Part shown: piece after piece, positions 1 through 7,208 of the stretch
Layout of the letters: every line of letters begins with the position of its first letter
Position numbering within the stretch: the first letter of the stretch is position 1
DNA from: Micropruina sp.
GTDB lineage: Bacteria > Actinomycetota > Actinomycetes > Propionibacteriales > Propionibacteriaceae
DNA length: 33,886 nucleotides
Assembly: GCF_027492755.1 (NCBI RefSeq)
Contig: NZ_JAPUED010000234.1
Span: 2,602 to 36,487 of the forward strand
Reading direction: 5' to 3'
Notes under the pieces: generated by a model
The model's input: only the letters and a program-made list of their open reading frames with translations
The model's database searches: none
What the model was told of the DNA's origin: nothing
Program-made: the position numbers and the translations under genes

Positions 1-70
1 CCAGGCGTGCGACGCTGGCGCTCCCCGGCCGTCCGAGTGTGGTGGCACCCGAGGATCTCTGACCGCTGCC

Positions 71-97
71 CGTTGGTGGAGCTTGTTGAGGCCAACG
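71..97 (-). repeat. Degenerate copy of a dispersed CTCGACAAGCTCGACCA-type repeat
   Basis: Read on the minus strand this stretch gives CCTCAACAAGCTCCACCAACG, a degenerate form of the CTCGACAAGCTCGACCAGCGG element that appears near 7.1 kb and twice near 31.1 kb. Its ends (CGTTGG at 71-76 and CCAACG at 92-97) are complementary, so it can form a small hairpin. I see no convincing gene in the first 166 bases of the window. Confidence 0.4.
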
Positions 98-100
98 AAT

Positions 101-160
101 CGCTCCCCGAACTATTCAGGGCTCGCTGAACTCAGCGAGCCCTGAATAGTTCGGGGAGCG
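101..160. repeat. 60-bp near-perfect palindrome (29-bp arms, 2-nt centre)
   Basis: The arms 101-129 and 132-160 are exact reverse complements separated only by AC. The outer part reads CGCTCCCCGAACTATTCAGG and the inner part GCTCGCTGA. It starts 7 bases beyond the stop of the leftward membrane-protein gene, so it could end that transcript, but there is no T-tract as in an intrinsic terminator. The outer arm is less GC-rich than its surroundings. A dispersed palindromic element, a miniature mobile element or a protein-binding site are all possible. The structure is certain and the function is unknown. Confidence 0.85.
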
Positions 161-166
161 CTGGGT

Positions 167-538
167 TTAGGCCTGCCGCGCGCGCCGGGCGCTGATGAAC
201 GAGCTGATGCCGAAGGCCAGGTAGATCACCGACAGCACGAACATCGCCAGGCTGGCCCAGATGGCGGCCGGACGGGTCGCCGTGCCGTCGAAGAGCTGGC
301 CGACCTTGACCACGTTCATCAGCGACCCGAGGGCACCCAGCAGGGCCACGACCAGGGCGCCGTGGATCGCGTGCCGGTGCAGTTTCGGGTTCGCGGCCAA
401 CCCGCCGGCGATCAGCAACAGCACACCGACCGCGCTGGGAATCAATGCGGTCATGCTGGCCGCACCGGTCGCTCCGTAGGCGACCACACCGGTCAGGGTG
501 AGCAGGGCGCCGATTGCCAGGGTGAGCTTCGTGATCAA
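167..538 (-). CDS. Small four-helix membrane protein, function unknown
   Basis: A 123-residue hydrophobic protein with four predicted membrane segments at about residues 5-24, 31-48, 58-77 and 92-114, short loops, and a basic tail ending SARRARQA. The longer frame upstream contains no membrane-like sequence and runs into a proline/arginine-rich stretch, so I start at the TTG at 538-536 (ITKLTLAIG...), which has an AGAGGA-like ribosome site just upstream. The positive-inside rule suggests the C-terminus is cytoplasmic. The gene is divergent from the beta-glucoside operon and followed by the 60-bp palindrome. I recognise no family. Its composition resembles small actinobacterial integral membrane proteins of unknown role. 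Confidence 0.7.
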   Translation of the reverse strand: MITKLTLAIGALLTLTGVVAYGATGAASMTALIPSAVGVLLLIAGGLAANPKLHRHAIHGALVVALLGALGSLMNVVKVGQLFDGTATRPAAIWASLAMFVLSVIYLAFGISSFISARRARQA

Positions 539-640
539 CGTCTCGTCCTCTCGTCGTTGACACGATCGTGCCACGGGGTGGCCGGCCGCCGAACCAGCCC
601 GCACCAGGCGGACGCCGGCCGGCCCGGGCGGCGCGCGCGA

Positions 641-670
641 TTGACGCGACCTTCCCCGGCGTCCTAAGCT
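641..670 (+). promoter_or_regulatory. Sigma-70-type promoter of the beta-glucoside operon
   Basis: TTGACG (641-646) and TAAGCT (665-670) are separated by 18 bases. A start near 677 would place the antiterminator target about 25 nt into the transcript and the terminator about 50 nt in, which is the expected geometry for a BglG/LicT-controlled leader. Confidence 0.55.
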
Positions 671-702
671 TCGGTCGTCCTCGCGTGCGGGGACCGAGCA
701 TT

Positions 703-733
703 GGGCATGTCACTCACTCGTTGAGGCAAGGAC
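703..733 (+). promoter_or_regulatory. Candidate ribonucleic antiterminator (RAT) for the BglG/LicT protein
   Basis: The stretch holds TGTCACTC, a short loop, then GAGGCAAGGAC. This matches the layout of known RATs (TGTTACTG, loop, CAGGCAAAACC) with a compensating G-to-C and C-to-G swap in the upper stem. CTC 713-715 can pair with GAG 723-725, and GTC 709-711 with GAC 731-733, leaving asymmetric internal loops. Its 3' end overlaps the 5' arm of the terminator that follows, so the two folds exclude each other. The cognate antiterminator is encoded as the third gene of the operon. Confidence 0.6.
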
Positions 734-776
734 TCAGGCTCCAGACGCATCGTCGTCTGGGTCGGGTCCTTTTTTG
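729..776 (+). terminator. Intrinsic terminator in the bgl leader
   Basis: AGGACT (729-734) pairs with GGTCCT (765-770, one G-U pair) and CCAGACG (741-747) pairs with CGTCTGG (754-760), followed by a run of T from 770 to 775. It lies between the promoter and the first coding sequence, and its left arm is shared with the antiterminator target. It is therefore expected to stop transcription unless BglG/LicT binds the RAT. Confidence 0.75.
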
Positions 777-935
777 TTTGCCCGAAAACGCTCGCCGGCC
801 GATCGAGGAGGATCCCGCGTTCGGCACGACCTCGGTGCCCACCGCGGTCGCGTCGCCGAGCACCGGGGACCTCGCGATGCCGGTCGGACCTGTAGCTGCG
901 TGACGATCAACCATGGACGGAAGGATCAGCGACAA
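777..935 (+). other. Remainder of the untranslated leader of bglA
   Basis: Together with the promoter, RAT and terminator, this completes the 397-base gap between the leftward membrane-protein gene and bglA. I see no open frame with a credible start. The only clear signal is the GGAAGGA ribosome site at about 919-925, in front of the ATG at 936. Confidence 0.5.
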
Positions 936-2357
936 ATGGACTACAAGGTGCTACCGATGTTTCCGGAGGGCTTCCTCTGGGGTGCGTCGACCTCGGCCTA
1001 TCAGGTCGAGGGCGGCTGGGACGCCGACGGCAAGGGCCCCTCGGTGCAGGATCTGCGGACGCACTTCCCCGAGGGAACCACCGACTACAAGGTGGCCGCC
1101 GACCACTACCACCGCTACGCGGAGGACGTCGCCCTGATGGGGGAGATCGGGCTCAAGGCGTATCGGTTCTCGATCGCCTGGACGCGGATCATCCCGGACG
1201 GCGACGGTGCGGTGAACCCCGAGGGGGTCGCCTTCTACCACCGGCTGATCGACGCGCTGCGCGAGCAGGGCATCGAGCCGATCGTCACCATGTACCACTT
1301 CGACCTGCCGGCGACATTGTCCGCGCGCGGCGGCTGGGCCAATCCCGAGACCGTGGACGCCTTCGTGAAGTTCGCCGAGGTGCTGTTCAACGAGTACGGC
1401 AGCAAGGTGACCTACTGGCTGACCATCAACGAGCAGAACATGATGATCATGCACGGCAAGATGCTGGGCACCACCACGCTGTCGGGCGATGAGGCCCAGC
1501 GTGACCTGTTCCAGCAGAACCACGGCATGTTCCTGGCCCAGGCCCGGGTGATGGCCCGCTGCCACGAGTTGGTGCCCGGCGGCAAGATCGGCCCGGCCCC
1601 GAACATCGCCTACGTGTACCCGCAGTCCTGCCGTCCCGAGGATCAGGTGGCCGCCGACGACTGGAACGCCATCCGGAACTGGCTGTACACCGACCTCGCC
1701 GTGCACGGGCGCTACAACTCGCTGGCCTGGGCGTACCTGGTCGAGCGGGGCTGGGCGCCCACCATCGCCGAGGGCGACATGGAGATCCTGGCCGCAGCGA
1801 AGCCCGACTTCCTCGCCTTCAACTACTACGCCAGCCAGACCGTCGCCGCGCCCAGCGGGGACGCGTCCGATCTGCGTCAGCGGGGCGCCGACCAGCAGAT
1901 GATCCGTGGCGAGATCGGCCTGTACAAGGCGGTCGACAACCCTGATCTGCCGAAGAACGCGTTCGGCTGGGAGATCGACCCGGTCGGCTTCCGGACGACG
2001 TTCCGGGCCTTGTGGGACCGCTATCAGCTGCCGCTGCTGGTCACCGAGAACGGCCTCGGCGCCTACGACGAGCCGGCCGAGGACGGCATGGTGCACGACG
2101 ACTACCGGATCGACTACCTGCAGCGGCACATCGAGCAGATCCGGTTGGCGCTGGCCGACGGGGTCGACGTGCTCGGCTACTGCCCCTGGTCGGCCATCGA
2201 CCTGATCTCGACCCACCAGGGCATGAAGAAGCGGTACGGGTTCATCTACGTCAACCGCGACGAGTTCGACCTGCGCGACCTGGGTCGCAGCCGCAAGAAG
2301 AGCTCCTACTGGTACCAGCGACTGATCGAGTCCCGCGGCGCCAGCCTGGACGCCTGA
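936..2357 (+). CDS. bglA: 6-phospho-beta-glucosidase, glycoside hydrolase family 1
   Basis: A cytoplasmic retaining glycosidase that would cleave the phosphorylated beta-glucosides delivered by the PTS transporter encoded next, giving glucose 6-phosphate and an aglycone or glucose. The 473-residue length is normal for GH1. The N-terminal signature FPEGFLWGASTSAYQVEGG is present. E166 in TINEQN is the acid/base and E371 in VTENGLGAYDE the nucleophile. The loop from S425 to Y434 (STHQGMKKRYG) carries the Ser/Lys/Tyr set that marks 6-phospho-glycosidases, so a plain beta-glucosidase is unlikely. The frame is open further upstream, but the ATG at 936 has a GGAAGGA site and gives the usual N-terminus. 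First gene of an operon, 44 bp before the transporter gene. Confidence 0.95.
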   Translation: MDYKVLPMFPEGFLWGASTSAYQVEGGWDADGKGPSVQDLRTHFPEGTTDYKVAADHYHRYAEDVALMGEIGLKAYRFSIAWTRIIPDGDGAVNPEGVAFYHRLIDALREQGIEPIVTMYHFDLPATLSARGGWANPETVDAFVKFAEVLFNEYGSKVTYWLTINEQNMMIMHGKMLGTTTLSGDEAQRDLFQQNHGMFLAQARVMARCHELVPGGKIGPAPNIAYVYPQSCRPEDQVAADDWNAIRNWLYTDLAVHGRYNSLAWAYLVERGWAPTIAEGDMEILAAAKPDFLAFNYYASQTVAAPSGDASDLRQRGADQQMIRGEIGLYKAVDNPDLPKNAFGWEIDPVGFRTTFRALWDRYQLPLLVTENGLGAYDEPAEDGMVHDDYRIDYLQRHIEQIRLALADGVDVLGYCPWSAIDLISTHQGMKKRYGFIYVNRDEFDLRDLGRSRKKSSYWYQRLIESRGASLDA

Positions 2358-2401
2358 TTCCGAATCACCTAGCCACAGACACGAAAGGACCATTGAGAGA
2401 G

Positions 2402-4339
2402 ATGCCAGCCATCGACTATCCCACCCTGGCCAAGGACATCCTGGCCAAGGTCGGCGGAGAGGACAACGTGGCCAACGTGGTGCATTGCGCCACCCGGCTG
2501 CGGTTCGCCCTCAAGGACCGCAGCCTGGCCGACTCCGACGCCGTCGGCGCTCTGCCGGGCGTCATCACCGTCGTCGAGAACGGCGGCCAGTTCCAGGTCG
2601 TCATCGGCAACAACGTGCCGCGGGTCTACGCCGGGTTGCCGGCGTCGCTGACCGCCGACCGCGAAGGCAGCGACGACAGCGCCCCGGCGTCCGGGAGCGT
2701 CGTCGGCCGGATCATCGATGTCGTGTCGTCGATCTTCGCGCCGATCCTCGGCGTGATGGCGGCCACCGGCATCCTGAAGGGCCTGCTGCTGATCTCGGTC
2801 GCGGCCAAGTGGCTCGCCACCACCTCGCCGACCTACCAGATCCTGTACGCGGCGGCCGATGCGCTGTTCATGTTCCTGCCGATGTATCTGGCGGTGACCG
2901 CGGCGCGGAAGTTCAACTCCAACCCGTACACCGCGCTGACCCTGGCCGGCGCCCTGCTGTACACACAGCTGGCGACAGTCAACCTGCTGGTCGACGGCAA
3001 GGTGACCCCGATGACGCTGCGGGCCTGGGGACAGGCCGGCAACAGCATCGACTTCTTCGGCATCCCGGTGCTGCTGCAGAGCTACACCTCCTCGGTGGTG
3101 CCGATCGTGCTCGGCGTGTGGGTGATGAGCTACCTGGAGAAGTTCTTCAACGACCGCATCCACGAGGCGGTCCGCAACTTCATCACCCCGCTGCTGGCAC
3201 TGGTCATCATGGTGCCGCTCACCCTGATGACGCTCGGCCCGCTCGGCGTGTTCCTCGGCAACGGCATGGCCGCCATGATCCAGGCCGCCTACGGGTTCTC
3301 GCCGATCCTGATGGGTGTGCTGATGGGTGGCCTGTGGCAGGTGCTGGTCATCTTCGGCATCCACTGGGGCATCGTCCCGATCTTCATCAACAACCTGGCC
3401 ACCCAGGGCTTCGACCCGGTCAAGTCGGCCGCCTTCCCGGCAGTGCTCGCTCAGGCCGGTGCGGCGCTCGGTGTGTTCCTGCGGCTGAGGGATCCCAAGC
3501 AGCGGGCCATCGTGGGCTCGACCGTGATCGCCGGCATCTTCGGCATCACCGAGCCGGCGATCTACGGTGTCAACCTGCCCCGCAAGCGTCCGCTGATCAT
3601 CGGCTGCATCGCCGGCGCGGTGGGCGGCGGCATCACCGGCGCGTTCGGTGTCCTGGTCTTCGGCACCGGCGCCCCCGGCCTGCTCACCCTGCCGATCGGC
3701 ATCGATCCGCACGGCGACGCGGGCAACTTCATCTGGCTGCTGATCGGCACCGGCCTGTCCTTCGTGCTGGCCGCGATCGGTACCTACTTCTTCGGCTTCT
3801 CCGCCGCTGACAAGGAGCGGGACGCCCATGGCGCGGCGCAGGCCGCGATCGAGGAGGCCGAGGCGACCGTCGCCACGGCGTCCGGTGCGGTCGACTCCGA
3901 GCTCGGTTCGCCGATGAGCGGACGGGTGATTCCGCTGTCCGAGGTGAACGACAAGGTGTTCTCGTCGGAGGCGATGGGCAAGGGCGTCGGCATCGTGCCG
4001 AGCTCCGGCCGGGTGGTCGCGCCGGCGGACGCCAAGGTCGTCGTGGCGATGGGTCACGCGGTGGGTCTGAAGACCACCGACGGCGTCGAACTGCTGATCC
4101 ACGTCGGGCTGGACACGGTGACCCTGAACGGCGCACCGTTCTCGAACCAGGTCGCCACCGGTGCCGAGGTCAAGGCCGGTGACCTTCTGGTCGAGGCCGA
4201 CCTGGCCGCCATCGAGGCGGCCGGTCTGGACACCACCACCGTGTTCATCGTCACCAACACCGACAGCTTCGAGACCATCCTGCCGCTGGCGGCGGGCGAG
4301 GTCACCGCGGGCTCGCCCGCGCTGCTGGTCGCGCGATAA
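2402..4339 (+). CDS. bglF: PTS beta-glucoside transporter subunit IIBCA
   Basis: A membrane permease that imports beta-glucosides and phosphorylates them. The 645 residues hold the complete IIB-IIC-IIA order. IIB (about 1-85) has the phosphocysteine C29 in VVHCATRLRF. IIC (about 100-465) has multiple membrane segments and the GITEPAIYGVNLPRK motif of this family. IIA (about 500-645) begins SPMSGRVIPLSEV and carries H552 (GHAVGL) and H567 (LLIHVGLDT), the expected active-site histidines. A TTG at 2393 is an alternative start closer to the GAAAGGA site. The ATG at 2402 gives MPAIDYPTLAKDIL, the usual N-terminus. The substrate is inferred from the operon: BglA needs 6-phospho substrates, and the BglG-type protein downstream is normally controlled by such a IIB domain. 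Confidence 0.95.
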   Translation: MPAIDYPTLAKDILAKVGGEDNVANVVHCATRLRFALKDRSLADSDAVGALPGVITVVENGGQFQVVIGNNVPRVYAGLPASLTADREGSDDSAPASGSVVGRIIDVVSSIFAPILGVMAATGILKGLLLISVAAKWLATTSPTYQILYAAADALFMFLPMYLAVTAARKFNSNPYTALTLAGALLYTQLATVNLLVDGKVTPMTLRAWGQAGNSIDFFGIPVLLQSYTSSVVPIVLGVWVMSYLEKFFNDRIHEAVRNFITPLLALVIMVPLTLMTLGPLGVFLGNGMAAMIQAAYGFSPILMGVLMGGLWQVLVIFGIHWGIVPIFINNLATQGFDPVKSAAFPAVLAQAGAALGVFLRLRDPKQRAIVGSTVIAGIFGITEPAIYGVNLPRKRPLIIGCIAGAVGGGITGAFGVLVFGTGAPGLLTLPIGIDPHGDAGNFIWLLIGTGLSFVLAAIGTYFFGFSAADKERDAHGAAQAAIEEAEATVATASGAVDSELGSPMSGRVIPLSEVNDKVFSSEAMGKGVGIVPSSGRVVAPADAKVVVAMGHAVGLKTTDGVELLIHVGLDTVTLNGAPFSNQVATGAEVKAGDLLVEADLAAIEAAGLDTTTVFIVTNTDSFETILPLAAGEVTAGSPALLVAR

Positions 4340-4454
4340 TCAGCGAGACCCCGTTTCCCTGGAGTTCGGCACCGGCGTCCGGCCGAGGTCGAACCCCAGG
4401 GGGCGGGGGCACGCTCCACGACGCCACATCACGAAGGAGGAGGCGCCAGAGTTC

Positions 4455-5297
4455 ATGCGGGTCACACGGGTGCTCAACAACAACGCGGTGATGGTCGACT
4501 CCGCCGATGGTGTGGCCATCGTCCTGGGCCGGGCCATCGGCTACGGCAAACGTCAGGGCGATGCGATCGATCCGGCGGCCGTGACCGAGCGGTTCGTGCC
4601 CGACACGATCACGCCGATCGACCGGCTCGCGGCGTTGCTGGCCGACACCCCGCTCGAGATCGTCCGGGTGGCCCGCGAGATCGCCGAGTTAGCGCACGCC
4701 CGGCTGGACGTCCGAGTGAGCCAGGCGTTGGTCCTGCCGCTCGCCGATCACCTCGCGTTCGCGGTGGCGCGCAGCCGGTCCGGCACCGACTTCGACTACC
4801 CGCTGCGCTGGGAGGTGGCCCAGCTGTATCCACAGGAGCTGAGCCTCGGCCGGGACGCCGTCGACCTGGTGCGGCGACGGCTGGGCGTCCAGTTGGCCGA
4901 CGACGAGGCGGTCGCCGTGGCGATGCACGTTGTCAATGCCCAGTTCGCCAGCGCCGGGATGGGCCCCACCCTGGAGATGACCACCAAGCTCAACCGGATC
5001 ATCGGCGTCATCGAGATGGAGCTGGGCATCGTCATCGACCGGGATTCGATGCGGGCCGCGCGCTTCATCACCCACCTGCGGTACTTGTTCGTGCGGCTGC
5101 AGACCCGCAAGCAGTTCGCCGGCGAATCCAGCGAGGTGCGGGATTCAGTGATTCGGGCCTACCCGGAGGCCCATCACTGTGCGGAACGCATCCGCTACCT
5201 GTTGACCGTCAACGAGCAGTCCCTCTCCGATGACGAGGTGGTCTATCTGACGCTGCACATCGCGCGGCTGATCGAGGGAGCCCGCACCGAACGGTGA
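4455..5297 (+). CDS. bglG: BglG/LicT-family transcriptional antiterminator
   Basis: An RNA-binding regulator of the operon. The 280 residues are a full-length family member: RNA-binding CAT domain at about 1-55 (MRVTRVLNNNAVMV, with the conserved N8-N10), PRD1 at about 65-170 and PRD2 at about 175-280. H99, H158, H207 and H268 fall where the four regulatory PRD histidines of LicT lie. These are phosphorylated by the PTS (HPr or EII) to switch activity. The frame is open upstream, but the ATG at 4455 follows an AAGGAGGA site and begins exactly at the CAT domain. Spacing from bglF is 115 bp, with no second RAT seen there. The expected target is the RAT at 703-733. Confidence 0.93.
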   Translation: MRVTRVLNNNAVMVDSADGVAIVLGRAIGYGKRQGDAIDPAAVTERFVPDTITPIDRLAALLADTPLEIVRVAREIAELAHARLDVRVSQALVLPLADHLAFAVARSRSGTDFDYPLRWEVAQLYPQELSLGRDAVDLVRRRLGVQLADDEAVAVAMHVVNAQFASAGMGPTLEMTTKLNRIIGVIEMELGIVIDRDSMRAARFITHLRYLFVRLQTRKQFAGESSEVRDSVIRAYPEAHHCAERIRYLLTVNEQSLSDDEVVYLTLHIARLIEGARTER

Positions 5298-5571
5298 GGT
5301 GTGCTCGGGGTTCCCGGTCGGCCGGGCCGGCAGGATGAGGGCGGTGTGCCATTCACGGCCACCCTTACCGCCAGCGCCCGTCCGCGAATGATGTGGGTAG
5401 GAGCGGGGGCGGGGCGGCCTTGATACGCCGGCTGGCCTGATCGGGCGCCGATGGCGCCAGGCAGGCGGCAGTGGCTCGCCAGAGTGTCAGCACCTGGGGG
5501 CGTCCGGCTCATGAGGCAGAAACTTGTCGCGGGCTACAGAAACTGTCAGTGGCGGCGCGCATGCTTGATGC
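5298..5571. other. Intergenic region after the bgl operon
   Basis: 274 bases with no supported gene. It is rich in G+C palindromes, for example around 5319-5333 (GTCGGCCGGGCCGGC) and 5444-5459 (GGGCGCCGATGGCGCC), which may help end the bgl transcript. No T-tract follows them. The promoter of the protease gene must lie here, but I could not pick a convincing pair of hexamers. Confidence 0.4.
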
Positions 5572-6939
5572 ATGACGTACCGCAGGCGCACGATCGTTCC
5601 GCCCTACCTCTTGCGGCGGCTTGCCGACAGCGACGAATCGGGGGTCGCCGCCGTCGCTCAACACACCCTGCTGACCGACCAGTCGCTCCGTGACGGCCGT
5701 GTTGCCCAGCCTCTCGTTGCCGGCGACCGCCGCTCGGTGGTGTCGGTGGGAGAGGCCGCACCTCGGCGCGAGATCAGCACCGCCGACAACACCGAACGGC
5801 TGCCCGGCACGGTCATCCGCCGCGAGGGCGACGCCGCGACCGGCGACCTCGCCACCGATGAGGCCTACGACGGGTTCGGCGCCACCTGGGAACTCTTCCA
5901 CGACGCCTACGGGCGCGACTCGATCGACGGTGCCGGCATGCTGCTGCCCGGAACGGTGCACTACGGCAGAAGCTACGACAACGCCTTCTGGGACGGTGAA
6001 CGGATGGTCTTCGGCGATGGCGACGGGCAGATCTTCGGCCGGTTCACCGCCAGCCTCGAGGTGATCGGCCACGAACTCACCCATGGGGTGACCGAACGCA
6101 CCGCCGGGCTGATCTACTCGGGCCAGCCGGGCGCACTCAACGAGCACATCTCGGACGTCTTCGGCAGCCTGGTCAAGCAGCGTCATCTCGGTCAGGACGC
6201 GGCGGCCGCCGATTGGCTGATCGGTGCCGACCTGCTGCTGCCCGGCGTCGATGGGGTGGCGCTACGCAGCATGATCGCGCCCGGCACCGCCTATGACGAT
6301 CCGCGGCTCGGTAAGGATCCGCAACCCGACCACATGGACCGTTTCGTGACCACCGCCGACGACAACGGCGGGGTGCACATCAACTCGGGTATTCCGAACC
6401 GGGCTTTCGTGTTGGCCGCGCAGGCGATCGGCGGTCAGGCCTGGGTCGGTGCCGGCCAGGTCTGGTACGACGTCCTGACCGGCCGGCAGTTGGCCGCACG
6501 TGCCGATTTCGCGCGGTTCGCGGCGCTCACCATCGAGGCGGCCCGAGTACGTTTCGGCGATGACAGCCGGGAACATTCGGCGGTCGCCGACGGCTGGAAG
6601 CAGGTGGGGGTGTCGGCTGCCAGCACTGAGCCCGAACCGGTGCCGCCGCGCGCGACGGACGCCGACCTGCTGCTGCGCCGCACCGGCGGTGTGACCGGCG
6701 TCGTCCGGGAACGCCGCACCAGCCTGGACGCGCTGCCGCCGTCCGATGCCAAGAAATGGAACTCGCTGCTGAGTTCGAACGCCCTGGTCGACGTGGCCAC
6801 CGGCCACCCGGTGCGAGACGGTTTCTGCTACCGGGTCGCCTGCGAGGCACTGTCGGTCGACGTCACCGTCGCCGAGCAGGCCCTGACCAAGTCCCAGCGT
6901 CACCTGTTCCAGCGGACGCTCCTCGACGAGAACACATAG
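5572..6939 (+). CDS. Protealysin-like M4 metalloprotease with a C-terminal emfourin-like inhibitor domain
   Basis: A thermolysin-family zinc protease of 455 residues. The N-terminus has no signal peptide and carries the PPYLLRRLA motif of the short protealysin-type propeptide (about 1-55). The catalytic domain (about 60-350) has H167-E-L-T-H171, the third zinc ligand E191 in NEHISD, and H269 in NGGVHINSGIPN, so it looks active. After a proline-rich linker (about 352-362), residues 364-455 (LLLRRTGGVTGVVRERR... through a W and LLDENT end) resemble emfourin, the protein inhibitor normally encoded as a separate gene beside protealysin. The protease call is firm. The inhibitor assignment rests on recognised pattern, not on an alignment. 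The ATG at 5572 gives the standard N-terminus. The protein stands alone, with no visible operon partner. The lack of a signal peptide suggests a cytoplasmic role or non-classical export. Confidence 0.9.
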   Translation: MTYRRRTIVPPYLLRRLADSDESGVAAVAQHTLLTDQSLRDGRVAQPLVAGDRRSVVSVGEAAPRREISTADNTERLPGTVIRREGDAATGDLATDEAYDGFGATWELFHDAYGRDSIDGAGMLLPGTVHYGRSYDNAFWDGERMVFGDGDGQIFGRFTASLEVIGHELTHGVTERTAGLIYSGQPGALNEHISDVFGSLVKQRHLGQDAAAADWLIGADLLLPGVDGVALRSMIAPGTAYDDPRLGKDPQPDHMDRFVTTADDNGGVHINSGIPNRAFVLAAQAIGGQAWVGAGQVWYDVLTGRQLAARADFARFAALTIEAARVRFGDDSREHSAVADGWKQVGVSAASTEPEPVPPRATDADLLLRRTGGVTGVVRERRTSLDALPPSDAKKWNSLLSSNALVDVATGHPVRDGFCYRVACEALSVDVTVAEQALTKSQRHLFQRTLLDENT

Positions 6940-6965
6940 CCACCTGCCGGTCGAGACCTGCGGAT

Positions 6966-7081
6966 GCGCTGATCAACGCACCTTCATCGTCATTCCCGGA
7001 CTTGATCCGGGATCTCTCTCTGGGATCTCTCCCGCCCGAGATCCCGGGTCGGAGCCCGGGATGACGTGAATGGATCAGCGC
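6966..7081. repeat. Palindromic intergenic repeat, GTCAT...ATGAC type, copy 1
   Basis: Left part from 6989 (GTCATTCCCGGACTTGATCC) and right part to 7065 (ending CCCGGGATGAC) are imperfect reverse complements, and each half is itself a small hairpin (CCCGGA...TCCGGG; CCCGGG...CCCGGG). Outer arms GCGCTGATC (6966-6974) and GATCAGCGC (7073-7081) pair perfectly and extend the structure to 116 bases. It lies 26 bp after the protease stop. The copy at 11409-11490 shares the core and the trailing GTGAATG(G)ATCAG.GCTTCCC. Confidence 0.85.
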
Positions 7082-7100
7082 TTCCCGGGTCGTGCACGCC

Positions 7101-7144
7101 GTTGGTCGACGCTCGTCGAGGCCCTTCTGGACAAGCTCGACCGA
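7101..7144. repeat. Inverted pair of CTCGACAAGCTCGACC-type elements
   Basis: GGTCGACGCTCGTCGAG (7104-7120) and, in the opposite orientation, CTGGACAAGCTCGACC (7127-7142) are degenerate versions of the same element seen near 31.1 kb and at 71-97. They face each other across a few bases. They sit just after palindromic repeat copy 1 and before the oxidoreductase gene. Confidence 0.45.
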
Positions 7145-7208
7145 TCACGCGACTGGCCCTCGGTCGAACCGAGGCCGATACTGGAGCGATCCACGGACAG
7201 GAGGGCCG

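Noticed and set aside
3..62. Possible C-terminal end of a rightward gene (frame ending RPSVVAPEDL then stop)
   Set aside because: Only 19 codons are visible, with no recognisable motif. Chance open frame in high-GC DNA is as likely.
951..2393. 480-codon open frame antisense to the GH1 gene, and similar long antisense frames under bglF, clpB, GH35, GH94 and the binding-protein gene
   Set aside because: They mirror real genes in high-GC codon structure, have low-complexity composition rich in R, V, G, H and Q, and lack motifs or ribosome sites.
5451..5693. 80-codon frame upstream of and overlapping the metalloprotease start
   Set aside because: No ribosome site or family pattern, and it overlaps the well-supported protease gene in another frame.
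7158..7174. CCTCGGT-CGA-ACCGAGG hairpin as a regulatory site before the oxidoreductase gene
   Set aside because: A 7-bp stem with a 3-nt loop is common by chance in DNA of this composition, and no promoter could be placed beside it.
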